A stretch of 64,000 bases of DNA, from the NCBI RefSeq assembly GCF_008704535.1, contig NZ_CP023701.1:5064001-5128000 (forward strand), given 5' to 3'. The translations under genes and the position numbers were made by a program. The notes beneath the pieces were generated by a model. The model had not been told where the DNA came from. It saw nothing but the letters and a program-made list of their open reading frames with translations, and did no database searches. The DNA is from Streptomyces subrutilus. Its GTDB lineage: Bacteria > Actinomycetota > Actinomycetes > Streptomycetales > Streptomycetaceae. This document shows positions 36,270 to 45,144 of this stretch, one piece after another (position 1 is the stretch's first letter; the number at the start of each line of letters is the position of its first letter).

Positions 36270-36575
36270 ATGCGCCACCCGTTGCACATCGCTCTGACCG
36301 TGCCCGCCCCCGCCGCGTCGGCCGCCGCTCCCGTCCCCACCGCTCCCGCCCGGCACCGCAAGCCGTCATCCTGGCGGGCGCTGGTGGCCTCCGTCCCGCC
36401 CGCGCGCCGGCTGGCGGCCGGGCTGGGGCTGGTCAGCGTGCTGGCCGCCACCGGGCTGACGGCCGCCGTGGATCCGGCGGCGCCGGTGGCCCCGGACCGG
36501 GCGCCGGCCCGGGAAAGCTCAACCTTTGCGCAAGTTTCCGCTGATCGATGGTCCCTGCAGTCATCTGCTCCATAG
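36270..36575 (+). CDS. Small predicted membrane-anchored protein
   Basis: I do not recognise this 101-residue frame. It has an Ala/Pro-rich N-terminus, one hydrophobic segment (LAAGLGLVSVLAATGLTAAV, about residues 48-67), and a short C-terminal part. GAGAGG lies 12 bases before the ATG, rather far. Its stop is 10 bases before the TauE-type gene, which is consistent with a short operon, but codon use is not decisive and it may be spurious. Confidence 0.35.
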   Translation: MRHPLHIALTVPAPAASAAAPVPTAPARHRKPSSWRALVASVPPARRLAAGLGLVSVLAATGLTAAVDPAAPVAPDRAPARESSTFAQVSADRWSLQSSAP

Positions 36576-36585
36576 GGTCGTGGCC

Positions 36586-37362
36586 GTGCCTGACATATCG
36601 ACAACCATGATCATCGTGTTGTGCGTCGCCGCGGCCGCGGCCGGCTGGATCGACGCGGTGGTCGGCGGCGGCGGCCTGCTGCTCCTGCCCGCCCTGCTGC
36701 TCGGCCTGCCCCACGCCCACCCCGCCACCGTGCTCGGCACCAACAAGGCCGTGGCCATCGTCGGCACCACCGGCGCGGCGGTGACGTACGTGCGCAGGGC
36801 CCCGGTGAACGTGAAGGTGGCCGTCCGGATCGGCCTGGCCGCGCTGGCCGGCTCCATGGGCGGCGCCGCCCTCGCGGGCGGCATCGACAAGGACGCGATG
36901 CGCCCGTTGATCATGGGGGTGCTCGTGATCGTCGCCGGTGTGGTCATCTTCAAGCCCGGCTTCGGAGCCGCCCCGTCCGCCGAGCCCGTGTCGCGCAACC
37001 GGGTCCTGCTCGCCATCGGACTGGCCGGCCTCGGCATCGGCTTCTACGACGGGCTCATCGGTCCCGGCACCGGCACCTTCCTGGTACTGGCCCTGACCGC
37101 GCTGCTCCACCTCGACCTGGTCTCGGCCTCCGCCACCGCCAAGATCGTCAACGTCTGCACCAACCTCGGCGCGCTCGGCATGTTCGCCTACCAGGGCCGC
37201 GTGCTGTGGCAGCTGGCCGCGCTGATGGCGGTGTTCAACCTGGCCGGCGGCATGATCGGCGCGAACATGGCCCTGAAGAAGGGCAGCGGCTTCGTCCGCT
37301 GGGTGCTGCTCACCGTCGTGGGAGCCCTGGTCGTCCGGCTCGGCTTCGAGCAGTGGGGTTAG
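36586..37362 (+). CDS. TauE/SafE-family membrane permease
   Basis: This protein of about 258 residues has around eight hydrophobic segments and the two TauE/SafE repeats: GWIDAVVGGGGLLLLPALLL with LGTNKAVAIVG in the first half and GFYDGLIGPGTGTFLVLAL with ASATAKIVNVCTNLGAL in the second. The family exports or imports sulfur-containing anions such as sulfite or sulfoacetate, but also other small anions. The GTG at 36586 has AGGG about 8 bases upstream; GTG 36580 and ATG 36607 are alternatives. Confidence 0.87.
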   Translation: MPDISTTMIIVLCVAAAAAGWIDAVVGGGGLLLLPALLLGLPHAHPATVLGTNKAVAIVGTTGAAVTYVRRAPVNVKVAVRIGLAALAGSMGGAALAGGIDKDAMRPLIMGVLVIVAGVVIFKPGFGAAPSAEPVSRNRVLLAIGLAGLGIGFYDGLIGPGTGTFLVLALTALLHLDLVSASATAKIVNVCTNLGALGMFAYQGRVLWQLAALMAVFNLAGGMIGANMALKKGSGFVRWVLLTVVGALVVRLGFEQWG

Positions 37363-37384
37363 CCGGGTCGATCGGCCGGGCCGA

Positions 37385-38245
37385 TCAGTACGTCCCCGTA
37401 AGGTGGGCGAAGACCACCACGTTGCCCCGGTAGCCGGTTCGCGGGGAGAAGCCGCCGCCACAGGTGATCACCCGGAGTTCGGCGCGCGGCGAGGGGCCGT
37501 ACACGAGGGTGTCGGGGAAGGCCTCGGCGTCGTACACCCGGACCGCGTGGACCGTGAACACGGCCGTACGGCCGTCCGCGCGCGGGACCTCGACGGCGGC
37601 TCCGCGGCGCAGCGCGCCCAGGTCGTAGAAGACGCCCGGCCCGACCGAGTCGTCCACGTGGCCGGCGATCACGGCGGTGCCGGTCGCGCCCGGGGTGGTC
37701 CCGTCGCGGTACCACCCGGCCAGGTCCCGCCGGGAGGGCGGGGGGACTTCGAGGCTGCCGGCCGGATCGAGGCCCAGCCCGCTCAGCGCGGCGTCGACGC
37801 GGATGGACGGGATGCGGATGCGGGCGGGCGGTGAGCCGGGGAGGGGTGCGATGCCCGGGCCCGGCGCGGTGGCGGCGCCCGAGGCCTCGGCGGGGGAGGG
37901 CAGCGGCGGGCCGGCGGGCTCGCGGGACCCGCTGGTGACGAGCCAGATGCCCACGCAGGCGGCGAGGGCGACCAGTCCGCCGTGCCGGGCGGTGAGGCCG
38001 CGGCCGCCGCGCACCGGCCGGCGCACGGCGGTGGCTCCCGTACCCCGGGCCGTACGCACACCCGCTCCCGCGGGCCAGGGCTGCCGGCTCCGGGCGGGGC
38101 CGCCGGGACCCCGGGTGCGGCCGTGTCCGACGGGGGTGCCGTGTCCGACGGGGGTGCCGTGTCCACCGCGGCCCCGGTGGCCGCCGGCGCCGCCGTAACC
38201 CGTGGGGCCGCCGGGACCGCAGCCGCCTCGGCCTTCGCCACCCAT
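37385..38245 (-). CDS. Class F sortase
   Basis: This 286-residue enzyme has a Gly/Arg-rich cytoplasmic N-terminus (about 90 residues), one membrane anchor (LVALAACVGIWLVTSG), and a sortase domain with the catalytic triad: His in AVIAGHVDD, Cys in RVITCGGGF and Arg in GYRGNVV. The VITCGG context rather than TLTC fits class F, the actinobacterial group. It would cleave or ligate sorting signals at the outer face of the membrane. The ATG at 38245 has GAGGGGG 9 bases upstream. A palindrome at 37370-37386 separates it from the convergent TauE gene. The secreted protein gene upstream on the same strand is its natural partner. Confidence 0.87.
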   Translation of the reverse strand: MGGEGRGGCGPGGPTGYGGAGGHRGRGGHGTPVGHGTPVGHGRTRGPGGPARSRQPWPAGAGVRTARGTGATAVRRPVRGGRGLTARHGGLVALAACVGIWLVTSGSREPAGPPLPSPAEASGAATAPGPGIAPLPGSPPARIRIPSIRVDAALSGLGLDPAGSLEVPPPSRRDLAGWYRDGTTPGATGTAVIAGHVDDSVGPGVFYDLGALRRGAAVEVPRADGRTAVFTVHAVRVYDAEAFPDTLVYGPSPRAELRVITCGGGFSPRTGYRGNVVVFAHLTGTY

Positions 38246-38378
38246 GCGCAGATACCCCCTCGGCTTCCGTTTCGCAGTGACTGACCGTCGCCCGGCCCCG
38301 CGAACGGGGGGACCTCGCGGGGCGGGCGACGGGGGACGGTACCGGTCGGACCGCGGCCGGAGCCGCGGTGGGCGTCCG

Positions 38379-38921
38379 TCAGCTCCGCGTGCCGCTCGCC
38401 CGGCGACGCAGGAGCCAGGTACCGCCGACGGCGGCCGCGGCCAGTACGGCCGCTCCCGCCGCGATCTTGGCGGGGTTGGCGGTGGTGGTCGTGCCACCGC
38501 CCACCCCGGACTGGACGCGACCCTGCGGACCGCGTTCGGTGACGACCAGGTTGCCGGTGGCGAACCTGCCGTTCGCGCAGGTCGCCCCGATGCCGTAGGT
38601 GCCGGGCGGGGTGCTGCGGGAGACCTGGAACTGTCCCACGACCACGTCCTTGTGGGTGCCCGGGATCAGCTTGAAGCGGCCGCCGCCGACCGTGCTGGCA
38701 TCGCCCTCGGCGTGGCTGCCGCTGCCGCACGCCGTGGTGTTCACGGTCACGGTGGCGCCGGTGGCGGCCGACTTGGGCCACACCTCCAGCGCGGCGAAGT
38801 CGCCGGGCGCGAAGCCGGTCATGCCGAGGTCCGCGGCGGCGACCGCACCGGCGACCGGGCCGAGGAAGGCGGCTGCGGTCAGCGCGGTGGCGGTCAGCGC
38901 GTGGGCGGTACGTCGGCGCAT
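38379..38921 (-). CDS. Secreted, membrane-anchored protein next to sortase
   Basis: This 180-residue protein has a signal peptide (first 29 residues, ending AVAAADL), a beta-rich body with a cysteine pair (TTACGSG and GATCANGR), a Thr/Gly linker and a C-terminal hydrophobic helix (IAAGAAVLAAAAVGGTWLL) with RRR at the end. That order is the one of a cell-wall sorting signal, but no LPxTG-like motif precedes the helix (the sequence there is TTTTANPAK). It may be a membrane-anchored partner or a non-canonical substrate of the sortase 133 bases downstream. GGGAG stands 8 bases before the ATG. Confidence 0.75.
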   Translation of the reverse strand: MRRRTAHALTATALTAAAFLGPVAGAVAAADLGMTGFAPGDFAALEVWPKSAATGATVTVNTTACGSGSHAEGDASTVGGGRFKLIPGTHKDVVVGQFQVSRSTPPGTYGIGATCANGRFATGNLVVTERGPQGRVQSGVGGGTTTTANPAKIAAGAAVLAAAAVGGTWLLRRRASGTRS

Positions 38922-39214
38922 GGGGGCTCCCTGGAGAAACGGGGGTCGTGGTTCAGAGGTAACCCGGCCCGCCCGCACCGCGCCTGCTGATGTACCGTCA
39001 GGTGTGCCGGTTCCGGCTCGGCACGGGCGGTGTCCGCGCAGGTCAACCGCTCTGAAGCGGCCATCGGAGGAGACCGCGCCGTCCGGGTGACCCGGCCCCC
39101 TCCGCGGCCGGCCACACCACGCTCCGCGCGCCCCGGCCCGCCCCTCCCGCGCGCCCCGGCCCGCCCTTCGCCTGCCCGGCCCCGCCCCTCCCGCGCGCCC
39201 GGCCCCCGGCCCCC

Positions 39215-40495
39215 TCACGCCTCCGGCAGGTCCACCGTCGCCGAGGCCCCCGACGGGGCGGTGTTGGCCAGGGTGACCCGGGCGCCGATGACCTGGGCCT
39301 GGCCCAGTGCGATGGTCAGCCCCAGCCCCGTCCCCCGGCCGCGCTCGGCCGCGCCGGTCAGGAACCGCTGCGGCCCCTCCCGCAGCACCCTCTCCGGGAA
39401 GCCCGGCCCCCGGTCCCGTACGGTCACCGACGTCCCCGAGACCGTCACCGTCACCCCCGCAGGATCCCCGCCGTGCCGCCGCGCGTTCACCAGCAGGTTG
39501 GTCAGGATGCGCTCCAGCCGCCGCACGTCGGTCCGCACGCACGCCGCCCCCCGCGCGCCCACCACCCGTGCGGCGACCCCCGACCGCCGGACCACGGCCT
39601 CCACCAGCGGCCCCAGCCGGTGCACGTCCAGCCGCGGCTCCTCCCGGTCCGCGTCCAACCGGGCCACCTCCAACAGGTCCTCGGTCAGCGTCCGCAGCGC
39701 CGCCACCCGGTCCCGCACCAGCTCCGTCGGCCGCCCTGCCGGCAGCAGTTCCGCCGCCGTGTGCAGACCCGTCAGCGGAGTCCGCAGCTCGTGCGCCACG
39801 TCCGCGGTGAACCGCTGCTCCGCCTCCAGCCGCCGCTGCAGGCTCGCGGCCATCGTGTCCACCGCCCAGGACAGCTCCGCGACCTCGTCCCGGCTGCCCG
39901 GCACCCCCGCCGGCCCGATCCGCGCCTCCAGGTCGCCCGCGCTGATCCGCCGCGCCGTCTCCGCCGCCGTGCGCAGCGCCCGGCTCAACCGGCTGGCCAG
40001 CGCCGCCCCGCCGCCCGCCGCGAGCCCCACCACCACGGCCCCGTACGCCACCAGCTGCCGGTCCAGTTCGCGCAGTTCGGCCTGCTCCCGGCCCAGCGAC
40101 TGCCGTACCGACAGCACGTGGTCGCCGCCGACCGGGCGGGCGGCCCACACCGCCGGGTGCGGCCCGGACAGCTCCAGGTACGTGCTGCGCAGTCCCTCCA
40201 GGGCGGCCCGGCGCAGGGGCGGGGCCAGCGTCGGGCAGTCGATCCGGGCGTCGGCCTCGCCGACCTTGTCGTTGTCCAGCCGGCCCGTCAGCTCGTACAC
40301 CTGCCGCACCCGGACCAACTGCGCGACGGCGCTCGCCCGCGCCGCGTCGGCCACCTGCCGCTGGCGCGCGTCGTGGATCAGCGCGCCGATGGTCACCGCC
40401 ACGAGCGAGCAGCCCACGGCCAGCAGAACGGAGATCTTCCACCGCAGGCCCAGCGCCCGGAGCAGGTCGCGCCAGCGCGCCGGCACCGGCCTCAC
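39215..40495 (-). CDS. Sensor histidine kinase (orphan)
   Basis: This 426-residue membrane kinase has a first membrane helix at about residues 18-38, an extracytoplasmic region, a second helix near 160-180 (LVAYGAVVVGLAAGGGAAL), a HAMP domain, the H-box FTADVAHELRTPLTGL near residue 235, N-box ILTNLLVNARRHG, and G-boxes DRGPGFP and GTGLGLTIALGQ. All core motifs are intact. Its GTG overlaps the stop of the lipoprotein gene by four bases, so the two are coupled. No response regulator gene is found in the window. A C-rich stretch of about 290 bases with imprecise repeats follows the gene. Confidence 0.87.
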   Translation of the reverse strand: MRPVPARWRDLLRALGLRWKISVLLAVGCSLVAVTIGALIHDARQRQVADAARASAVAQLVRVRQVYELTGRLDNDKVGEADARIDCPTLAPPLRRAALEGLRSTYLELSGPHPAVWAARPVGGDHVLSVRQSLGREQAELRELDRQLVAYGAVVVGLAAGGGAALASRLSRALRTAAETARRISAGDLEARIGPAGVPGSRDEVAELSWAVDTMAASLQRRLEAEQRFTADVAHELRTPLTGLHTAAELLPAGRPTELVRDRVAALRTLTEDLLEVARLDADREEPRLDVHRLGPLVEAVVRRSGVAARVVGARGAACVRTDVRRLERILTNLLVNARRHGGDPAGVTVTVSGTSVTVRDRGPGFPERVLREGPQRFLTGAAERGRGTGLGLTIALGQAQVIGARVTLANTAPSGASATVDLPEA

Positions 40496-41187
40496 GGGGC
40501 GCCCGGCCCGTCCCCGTCGGGGCAGCCCGGAGCGGGCGTGCGGGCGGCCGCGCCGTGCGGTCCGGCGGCGCGGAAGCGCCGCTCGTCGTTGAGCACGGTC
40601 ATCCGGTCGCCGTCCCAGTGGTAGCGCACCGCCTGCTCGGAGCCGTCGTCCGCGGCGACCCGCACCAACAGGTCGGTGCCGAGCGCCTCGGCCGTCAACT
40701 GCCGTCCGATGGTGAACAGGACGGTCACGATCCGGCCGCCGGAGACCGCGTAGACGCTCAGCGCCGAGCGGCCGGTGGGCGTGTCGGCGGCGACGATCAG
40801 GTCCTCCTGCCCGTCGCCCGTCAGATCGCGGTAGACGGGCGGGCGGACCCCGGACCGGCCCGGCCCCCGGATCAGGGTCCCGGACAGGTACGGCTCCATC
40901 CGCGGATCGGCGCGCGCGACCTCCGTCGCGTCCACCCCGCGCAGCCCGGCCCTCCCCACCTTCGGGGCGTGCTTGAGCGGCACCGGCGGCGCCTCCCGCC
41001 GGCCCGCGGCGCTGCCGGGGGCCGCGGGCCAGGCCGGCCAGAGCGGCTCGGGGTGCGGCTGCCACGACACCGGAGGCGCGGGGGTGCCGGGGCCCAGGCC
41101 GCCGGGCACGCCGCAGCCGCCGGCGGCGAGCACGCAGGCGCAGGCCCACAGGAGGGCGGCGGCGGGGCGGCGGGTCGAAAGCGTCAT
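40492..41187 (-). CDS. Lipoprotein with FG-GAP-like segment, coupled to histidine kinase
   Basis: This 231-residue protein has a lipoprotein signal (lipobox LAAGGC near residues 21-26), then a Pro-rich linker and a domain with VYRDLTGDGQEDLIVAAD (about residues 117-134), a calcium-binding-like DxTGDGxxD repeat as in VCBS/FG-GAP proteins. I do not know its function. Its direct translational coupling to the kinase gene suggests that it is an accessory sensor or modulator of the kinase outside the membrane, comparable in role to CseA next to CseB/CseC, though not clearly homologous. Confidence 0.75.
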   Translation of the reverse strand: MTLSTRRPAAALLWACACVLAAGGCGVPGGLGPGTPAPPVSWQPHPEPLWPAWPAAPGSAAGRREAPPVPLKHAPKVGRAGLRGVDATEVARADPRMEPYLSGTLIRGPGRSGVRPPVYRDLTGDGQEDLIVAADTPTGRSALSVYAVSGGRIVTVLFTIGRQLTAEALGTDLLVRVAADDGSEQAVRYHWDGDRMTVLNDERRFRAAGPHGAAARTPAPGCPDGDGPGAP

Positions 41188-41356
41188 GGGGGCCGAATCG
41201 CAGGGGGCTGGGAGGGGCGGCACCGACCGTAGGGGCCCCGGGTCACGGGCGCCGGGAGGTTGTGTAACAGCGGTGCGTACGGTGGTGGGGCGCGGGCGGG
41301 TTCGGGACCTTCGGCCAGGCCCGTCGACCCCGCCGCCCTACCCGAGGGAGACCCCC

Positions 41357-41800
41357 GTGACATCGGCCGTTCGGCCCCAGGGCCCGACCGCCCCGCTCCC
41401 CTTCTTCGTCTACGGAACGCTGCGCCCGGGAGAGGTCAACCACGACCTGTTCCTGCGCGGCCGCACGAGCGCGGAGGAGCCCGCCCGCCTCCCCGACGCG
41501 GTGCTCTACGACGGCCCCGGATACCCGTACGCGGTCCACCGCCCCGGCTCGACCGTGGTCGGCGAACTGATCACCCCGGAGCCCGGCGCGTACCCGGAAC
41601 TGCTCGCCTCCCTGGACCTGCTGGAGGAATACGAGGGCCCCGGCCGGCCCGGGAACCTCTACGACCGCACCGCCCGCGAGGTGCTGCGCCCCGACGGCAC
41701 CGCGGTCCGGGCGTGGGTGTACCTGGCCGCCGAGCTCCTCGCCCGCGACCTGAGCGCGTCGGGCACCGAGATACCGGGCGGCGACTGGTTCGGCCGCTAG
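41357..41800 (+). CDS. Gamma-glutamylcyclotransferase-fold protein
   Basis: This 147-residue protein has the GGCT/AIG2 fold hallmark FVYGTLRPGEVNHDLF (about residues 15-30), the substrate loop around GPGYPYAV and the acidic residue in LDLLEEYEGP that serves as catalytic Glu in the family. It may cyclise gamma-glutamyl peptides or amines; the substrate is unknown. GTG 41357 is preceded by GAGGGAG. It converges with dnaG, with 37 bases between the stops. Confidence 0.85.
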   Translation: MTSAVRPQGPTAPLPFFVYGTLRPGEVNHDLFLRGRTSAEEPARLPDAVLYDGPGYPYAVHRPGSTVVGELITPEPGAYPELLASLDLLEEYEGPGRPGNLYDRTAREVLRPDGTAVRAWVYLAAELLARDLSASGTEIPGGDWFGR

Positions 41801-41837
41801 GCAGCGCCGGCACCGCCGCGGGCGCCGGCGGCCGCCG

Positions 41838-43742
41838 CTACAGGCCCTCGGCGCCGCGGTTGCGCAGTCGCTGGCCGTACTGCTGGAGCACCCACAGCTC
41901 CTCCTGGACCGCGGCCAGCTGCTCCGGCGGGGCCTGCTGGCCCAGCCGCGACAGCGTGCCCTGGATCTCGTGCACCCGGCGGTCCACCGCCCGCAGCCGG
42001 ACCTGGACCAGCTGGACGCCCGCGTAGATCTCGTCCACCGTCTTGGCGTGGATGGCCTCGACCGCGAGTTCGGTGACCAGCGCGCGCACCGTGTCGTTCG
42101 GGGCGGCCTCGCGGACCCGGGCCAGGTAGTCCTCCGTGCCCAGCGAGGCACCGCCCGCGTCCAGGATGGCCTGGCGCACGGCCGCGTAGGGAGGCGCCGT
42201 GAACTCGTCCATCCCGTACGCGTCGAAGGCCGGCGACACCAGGGCGGGCCGCTGCAGGGCCAGCTTGAGCAGCTCGCGCTCGGTGCGGTGGGCGGGGCTG
42301 CGCAGGTTCAGCGCGGGACCGCCGGCCGGCCGCTCGGCGGGCGCGGCGGCGGCCTCGTACGAGGAACGGCCCCGGCCCTGCCGCTGCGGCGGCTGGCCGC
42401 CGCGCTCCCGCGCCCAGCGGGCGAGCTGCGCGACGCGCTTGACCACGAACTGCTCGTCGCGGATGCCCAGCATGCCCGCCAGCTGGACGGCCGACTCGTG
42501 CTGGATCGCGATGTTCTTGATGTTGGCGACGACCGGGGCCGCCTCGTCCAGCGCGGCGGCCCGCCCCGCCGGGTTCTCCAGGTTGTGCCGGGAGACGATG
42601 TGCCGCAGCGCGAACTCGAACAGCGGGGTCCGCGCCTCCACCAGCCCCGACACGGCCGCGTCTCCCTGCGCGAGGCGCAGGTCGCAGGGGTCCATGCCGC
42701 CCGGGGCGATGGTGATCGAGGTCTCGGCGGCGAACTTCTGGTCGTCCTCGAAGGCGCGCAGCGCGGCCTTCTGGCCCGCCGCGTCACCGTCGAAGGTGAA
42801 GATCACCTCGGCGGTCGCGTTGTCCATCAGCAGCCGGCGCAGGATCTTGATGTGGTCTCCGCCGAAGGCGGTTCCACAGGTGGCGATGGCGGTGGTGACC
42901 CCGGCCATGTGGCAGGCCATGACGTCCGTGTAGCCCTCGACGACCACGGCCCGGGAGGTCTTCGCGATCTCCTTCTTCGCCAGGTCGATGCCGTACAGCA
43001 CCTGTGACTTCTTGTAGATCGCCGTTTCGGGGGTGTTCAGGTACTTCGGGCCGTTGTCGTCGTCGCGCAGTTTGCGCGCGCCGAAGCCGACGACCTCGCC
43101 GGTGATGTCGCGGATGGGCCACATCAGGCGGCCCCGGAATCGGTCGATGGGCTTGCCGCTGCGGCTGTCCTGGGCCAGGCCGGAGGTGATGAGCTCCTTG
43201 TCGCTGAAGCCCTTGCCGCGCAGGAAGCGGGTCAGGTGGTCCCAGCCGGCCGGGCTGTAGCCCACGCTGAAGTGGGCGGCCGCGGCCTGGTCGAAGCCGC
43301 GCTCGGCCAGGAACGTGCGGCCGATCTCCGCCTCGGGGGAGTCCAGCTGGTCGACGTAGAACAGGGCGGCCGCCTTGTGCGCCTCGACCAGGCGGATGCG
43401 CTCGCCGCGGCCGCTGGTGCCGGCGGTGTAGCCGCCCTCCTCGTACCGCAGGGTGATGCCGGCCTGGCCGGCCAGGCGCTCGACCGCCTCCGAGAAGGAG
43501 AGGTGGTCGATCTTCATGATGAAGTCGAGGGTGTCCCCGCCGGCCTGGCAGCCGAAGCAGTGGTAGAGCCCCTTGCTGGGGCTGACCTGGAAGGACGGGG
43601 ACTTCTCGTCATGGAAGGGGCACAGGCCCTTGAGGTTGCCGCCGCCCGCGTTGCGCAGCTGGAGGTAGTCGGAGACCACGGCGTCGATCGGGACCGCGTC
43701 CCGTACCGCCTTCACGTCGTCGTCGTTGATCCGTCCTGCCAC
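41838..43742 (-). CDS. dnaG: DNA primase
   Basis: This 634-residue enzyme makes RNA primers for chromosome replication. The CHC2 zinc finger (CPFHDEKSPSF and YHCFGCQAGGD, about residues 41-69), the RNA polymerase core with VGFGARKL, and the TOPRIM domain (VVVEGYTDVMACHMAG and TFDGDAAGQKAALRA, about 266-325) are all present, followed by the helicase-binding C-terminal domain. The start MAGRINDDDVKAVRDAVPIDAVV is the standard N-terminus. Confidence 0.96.
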   Translation of the reverse strand: MAGRINDDDVKAVRDAVPIDAVVSDYLQLRNAGGGNLKGLCPFHDEKSPSFQVSPSKGLYHCFGCQAGGDTLDFIMKIDHLSFSEAVERLAGQAGITLRYEEGGYTAGTSGRGERIRLVEAHKAAALFYVDQLDSPEAEIGRTFLAERGFDQAAAAHFSVGYSPAGWDHLTRFLRGKGFSDKELITSGLAQDSRSGKPIDRFRGRLMWPIRDITGEVVGFGARKLRDDDNGPKYLNTPETAIYKKSQVLYGIDLAKKEIAKTSRAVVVEGYTDVMACHMAGVTTAIATCGTAFGGDHIKILRRLLMDNATAEVIFTFDGDAAGQKAALRAFEDDQKFAAETSITIAPGGMDPCDLRLAQGDAAVSGLVEARTPLFEFALRHIVSRHNLENPAGRAAALDEAAPVVANIKNIAIQHESAVQLAGMLGIRDEQFVVKRVAQLARWARERGGQPPQRQGRGRSSYEAAAAPAERPAGGPALNLRSPAHRTERELLKLALQRPALVSPAFDAYGMDEFTAPPYAAVRQAILDAGGASLGTEDYLARVREAAPNDTVRALVTELAVEAIHAKTVDEIYAGVQLVQVRLRAVDRRVHEIQGTLSRLGQQAPPEQLAAVQEELWVLQQYGQRLRNRGAEGL

Positions 43743-43776
43743 GCGTGAAGTCTACGGCCGGGCGCGGGCAAATCCG

Positions 43777-45051
43777 TCAGGCCCCCTCCGCCGTGACCAG
43801 GGACGCGAGCGGAACCGACGGGTCCGCCAGCCGGTCGCGGTCCACCGGCGCCTTCGACCTGATCAGGGCCTGGATGTGCTCGGTGACGTCCCACACGTTC
43901 ACGTTCATTCCGGCCAGGACCCGGCCCTCCGAGAGCCAGAACGCGATGAACTCCCGCTTGCCCGCGTCCCCGCGGATCAGCACCTGGTCGTAGCCGCCGG
44001 CCGGTGCGTACCCGGAGTACTCCAGGCCCACGTCGTACTGGTCGGAGAAGAAGTACGGCACCCGGTCGTAGACGACCTCCTGCCCGAGCATGGCCCGCGC
44101 GGCGGCCGGCCCCCCGTTGAGGGCGTTGGCCCAGTGCTCCACCCGCAGCCGGGTCCCGAGCACCGGGTGGTGGGCGGCGGCCACGTCCCCCGCCGCGTAC
44201 ACGTCGGGGTCCGAGGTGCGCAGCGAGGCGTCCACCGCGATCCCGCCGCCGTGCGCCCGGTCCACCAGGGCGAGCCCGGAGGTCTCGGCGAGCGCGGTGC
44301 GCGGGGCCGCGCCGATCGCGGAGAGCACCGCGTGCGCCGGGTGCTCCTCGCCGTCGTCCGTGCGGGCGGCCAGCACCATGCCGTCGTGGCCGACGATCTC
44401 GGTCAGCCGGGCCCCGAAGTGGAACCGCACCCCGTGCTCGGCGTGCAGGTCCGCGAAGAGCCGCCCGATCTCCGGTCCGAGCACCGCGTACAGCGGGGTC
44501 GCCTCCGGCTCGACCACGGTGACCTCGGCCCCGTAGCCGCGGGCCGCGGCGGCGACCTCCAGGCCGATCCATCCGGCGCCCGCGATCAGCAGGTGGCCGT
44601 TGTCCCGGCCCAGGGCGGCCAGGACGCCGCGCAGCCGCTCGGCGTGGGCCAGGCGGCGCAGGTGGTGCACGCCCGCCAGGTCCGTGCCCGGGACGTCGAG
44701 GCGGCGCGGCTCGGCGCCGGTGGCCAGCAGCAGCTTGTCGTAGTGCAGCAGCGTGCCGTCGCCCAGCCGCACCGACTTGTTCTCGCGGTCCAGGTGGACC
44801 GCCGGCTGGCCGAGGTGCAGCTCGACGTCGGCGCCGGCGTACCAGGACGGCTCGTGCACGAAGACGCTGTCCCGCTCTTCCTTGCCCACCAGGAACCCCT
44901 TGGACAGCGGGGGACGCTCGTAGGGGCGGTCGTGCTCGTCGCCGATCAGGATCACCCGGCCCGTGAACCCCTCCGCCCTCAGCGTCTCGGCCGCCTTCGC
45001 GCCGGCCAGCCCTCCGCCGACGATGATGAACGTCTGGTGTGCGTCGACCAC
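43777..45051 (-). CDS. FAD-dependent ferredoxin reductase-like oxidoreductase
   Basis: This 424-residue flavoprotein has an N-terminal FAD site (FIIVGGGLAGAKAAETLRAEG, about residues 7-27), an NAD(P)H site (LLIAGAGWIGLEVAAAARG, about 148-166), the second FAD motif DVYAAGDVA near residue 280 and a C-terminal reductase domain. It resembles ferredoxin/rubredoxin reductases that serve P450 or dioxygenase systems, but no partner ferredoxin is adjacent. The GTG at 45051 is fixed by a consensus AGGAGG 6 bases upstream; longer in-frame starts would put that site inside the gene. Confidence 0.88.
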   Translation of the reverse strand: MVDAHQTFIIVGGGLAGAKAAETLRAEGFTGRVILIGDEHDRPYERPPLSKGFLVGKEERDSVFVHEPSWYAGADVELHLGQPAVHLDRENKSVRLGDGTLLHYDKLLLATGAEPRRLDVPGTDLAGVHHLRRLAHAERLRGVLAALGRDNGHLLIAGAGWIGLEVAAAARGYGAEVTVVEPEATPLYAVLGPEIGRLFADLHAEHGVRFHFGARLTEIVGHDGMVLAARTDDGEEHPAHAVLSAIGAAPRTALAETSGLALVDRAHGGGIAVDASLRTSDPDVYAAGDVAAAHHPVLGTRLRVEHWANALNGGPAAARAMLGQEVVYDRVPYFFSDQYDVGLEYSGYAPAGGYDQVLIRGDAGKREFIAFWLSEGRVLAGMNVNVWDVTEHIQALIRSKAPVDRDRLADPSVPLASLVTAEGA

Positions 45052-45144
45052 CTGATGCCTCCTCATAACCTCTTCGCCACATGCGACCACAAGCGAGCGT
45101 CCCGCACCCAGCCTGCCGCGTGAAGGGGGAATGGCCCGATCGGC

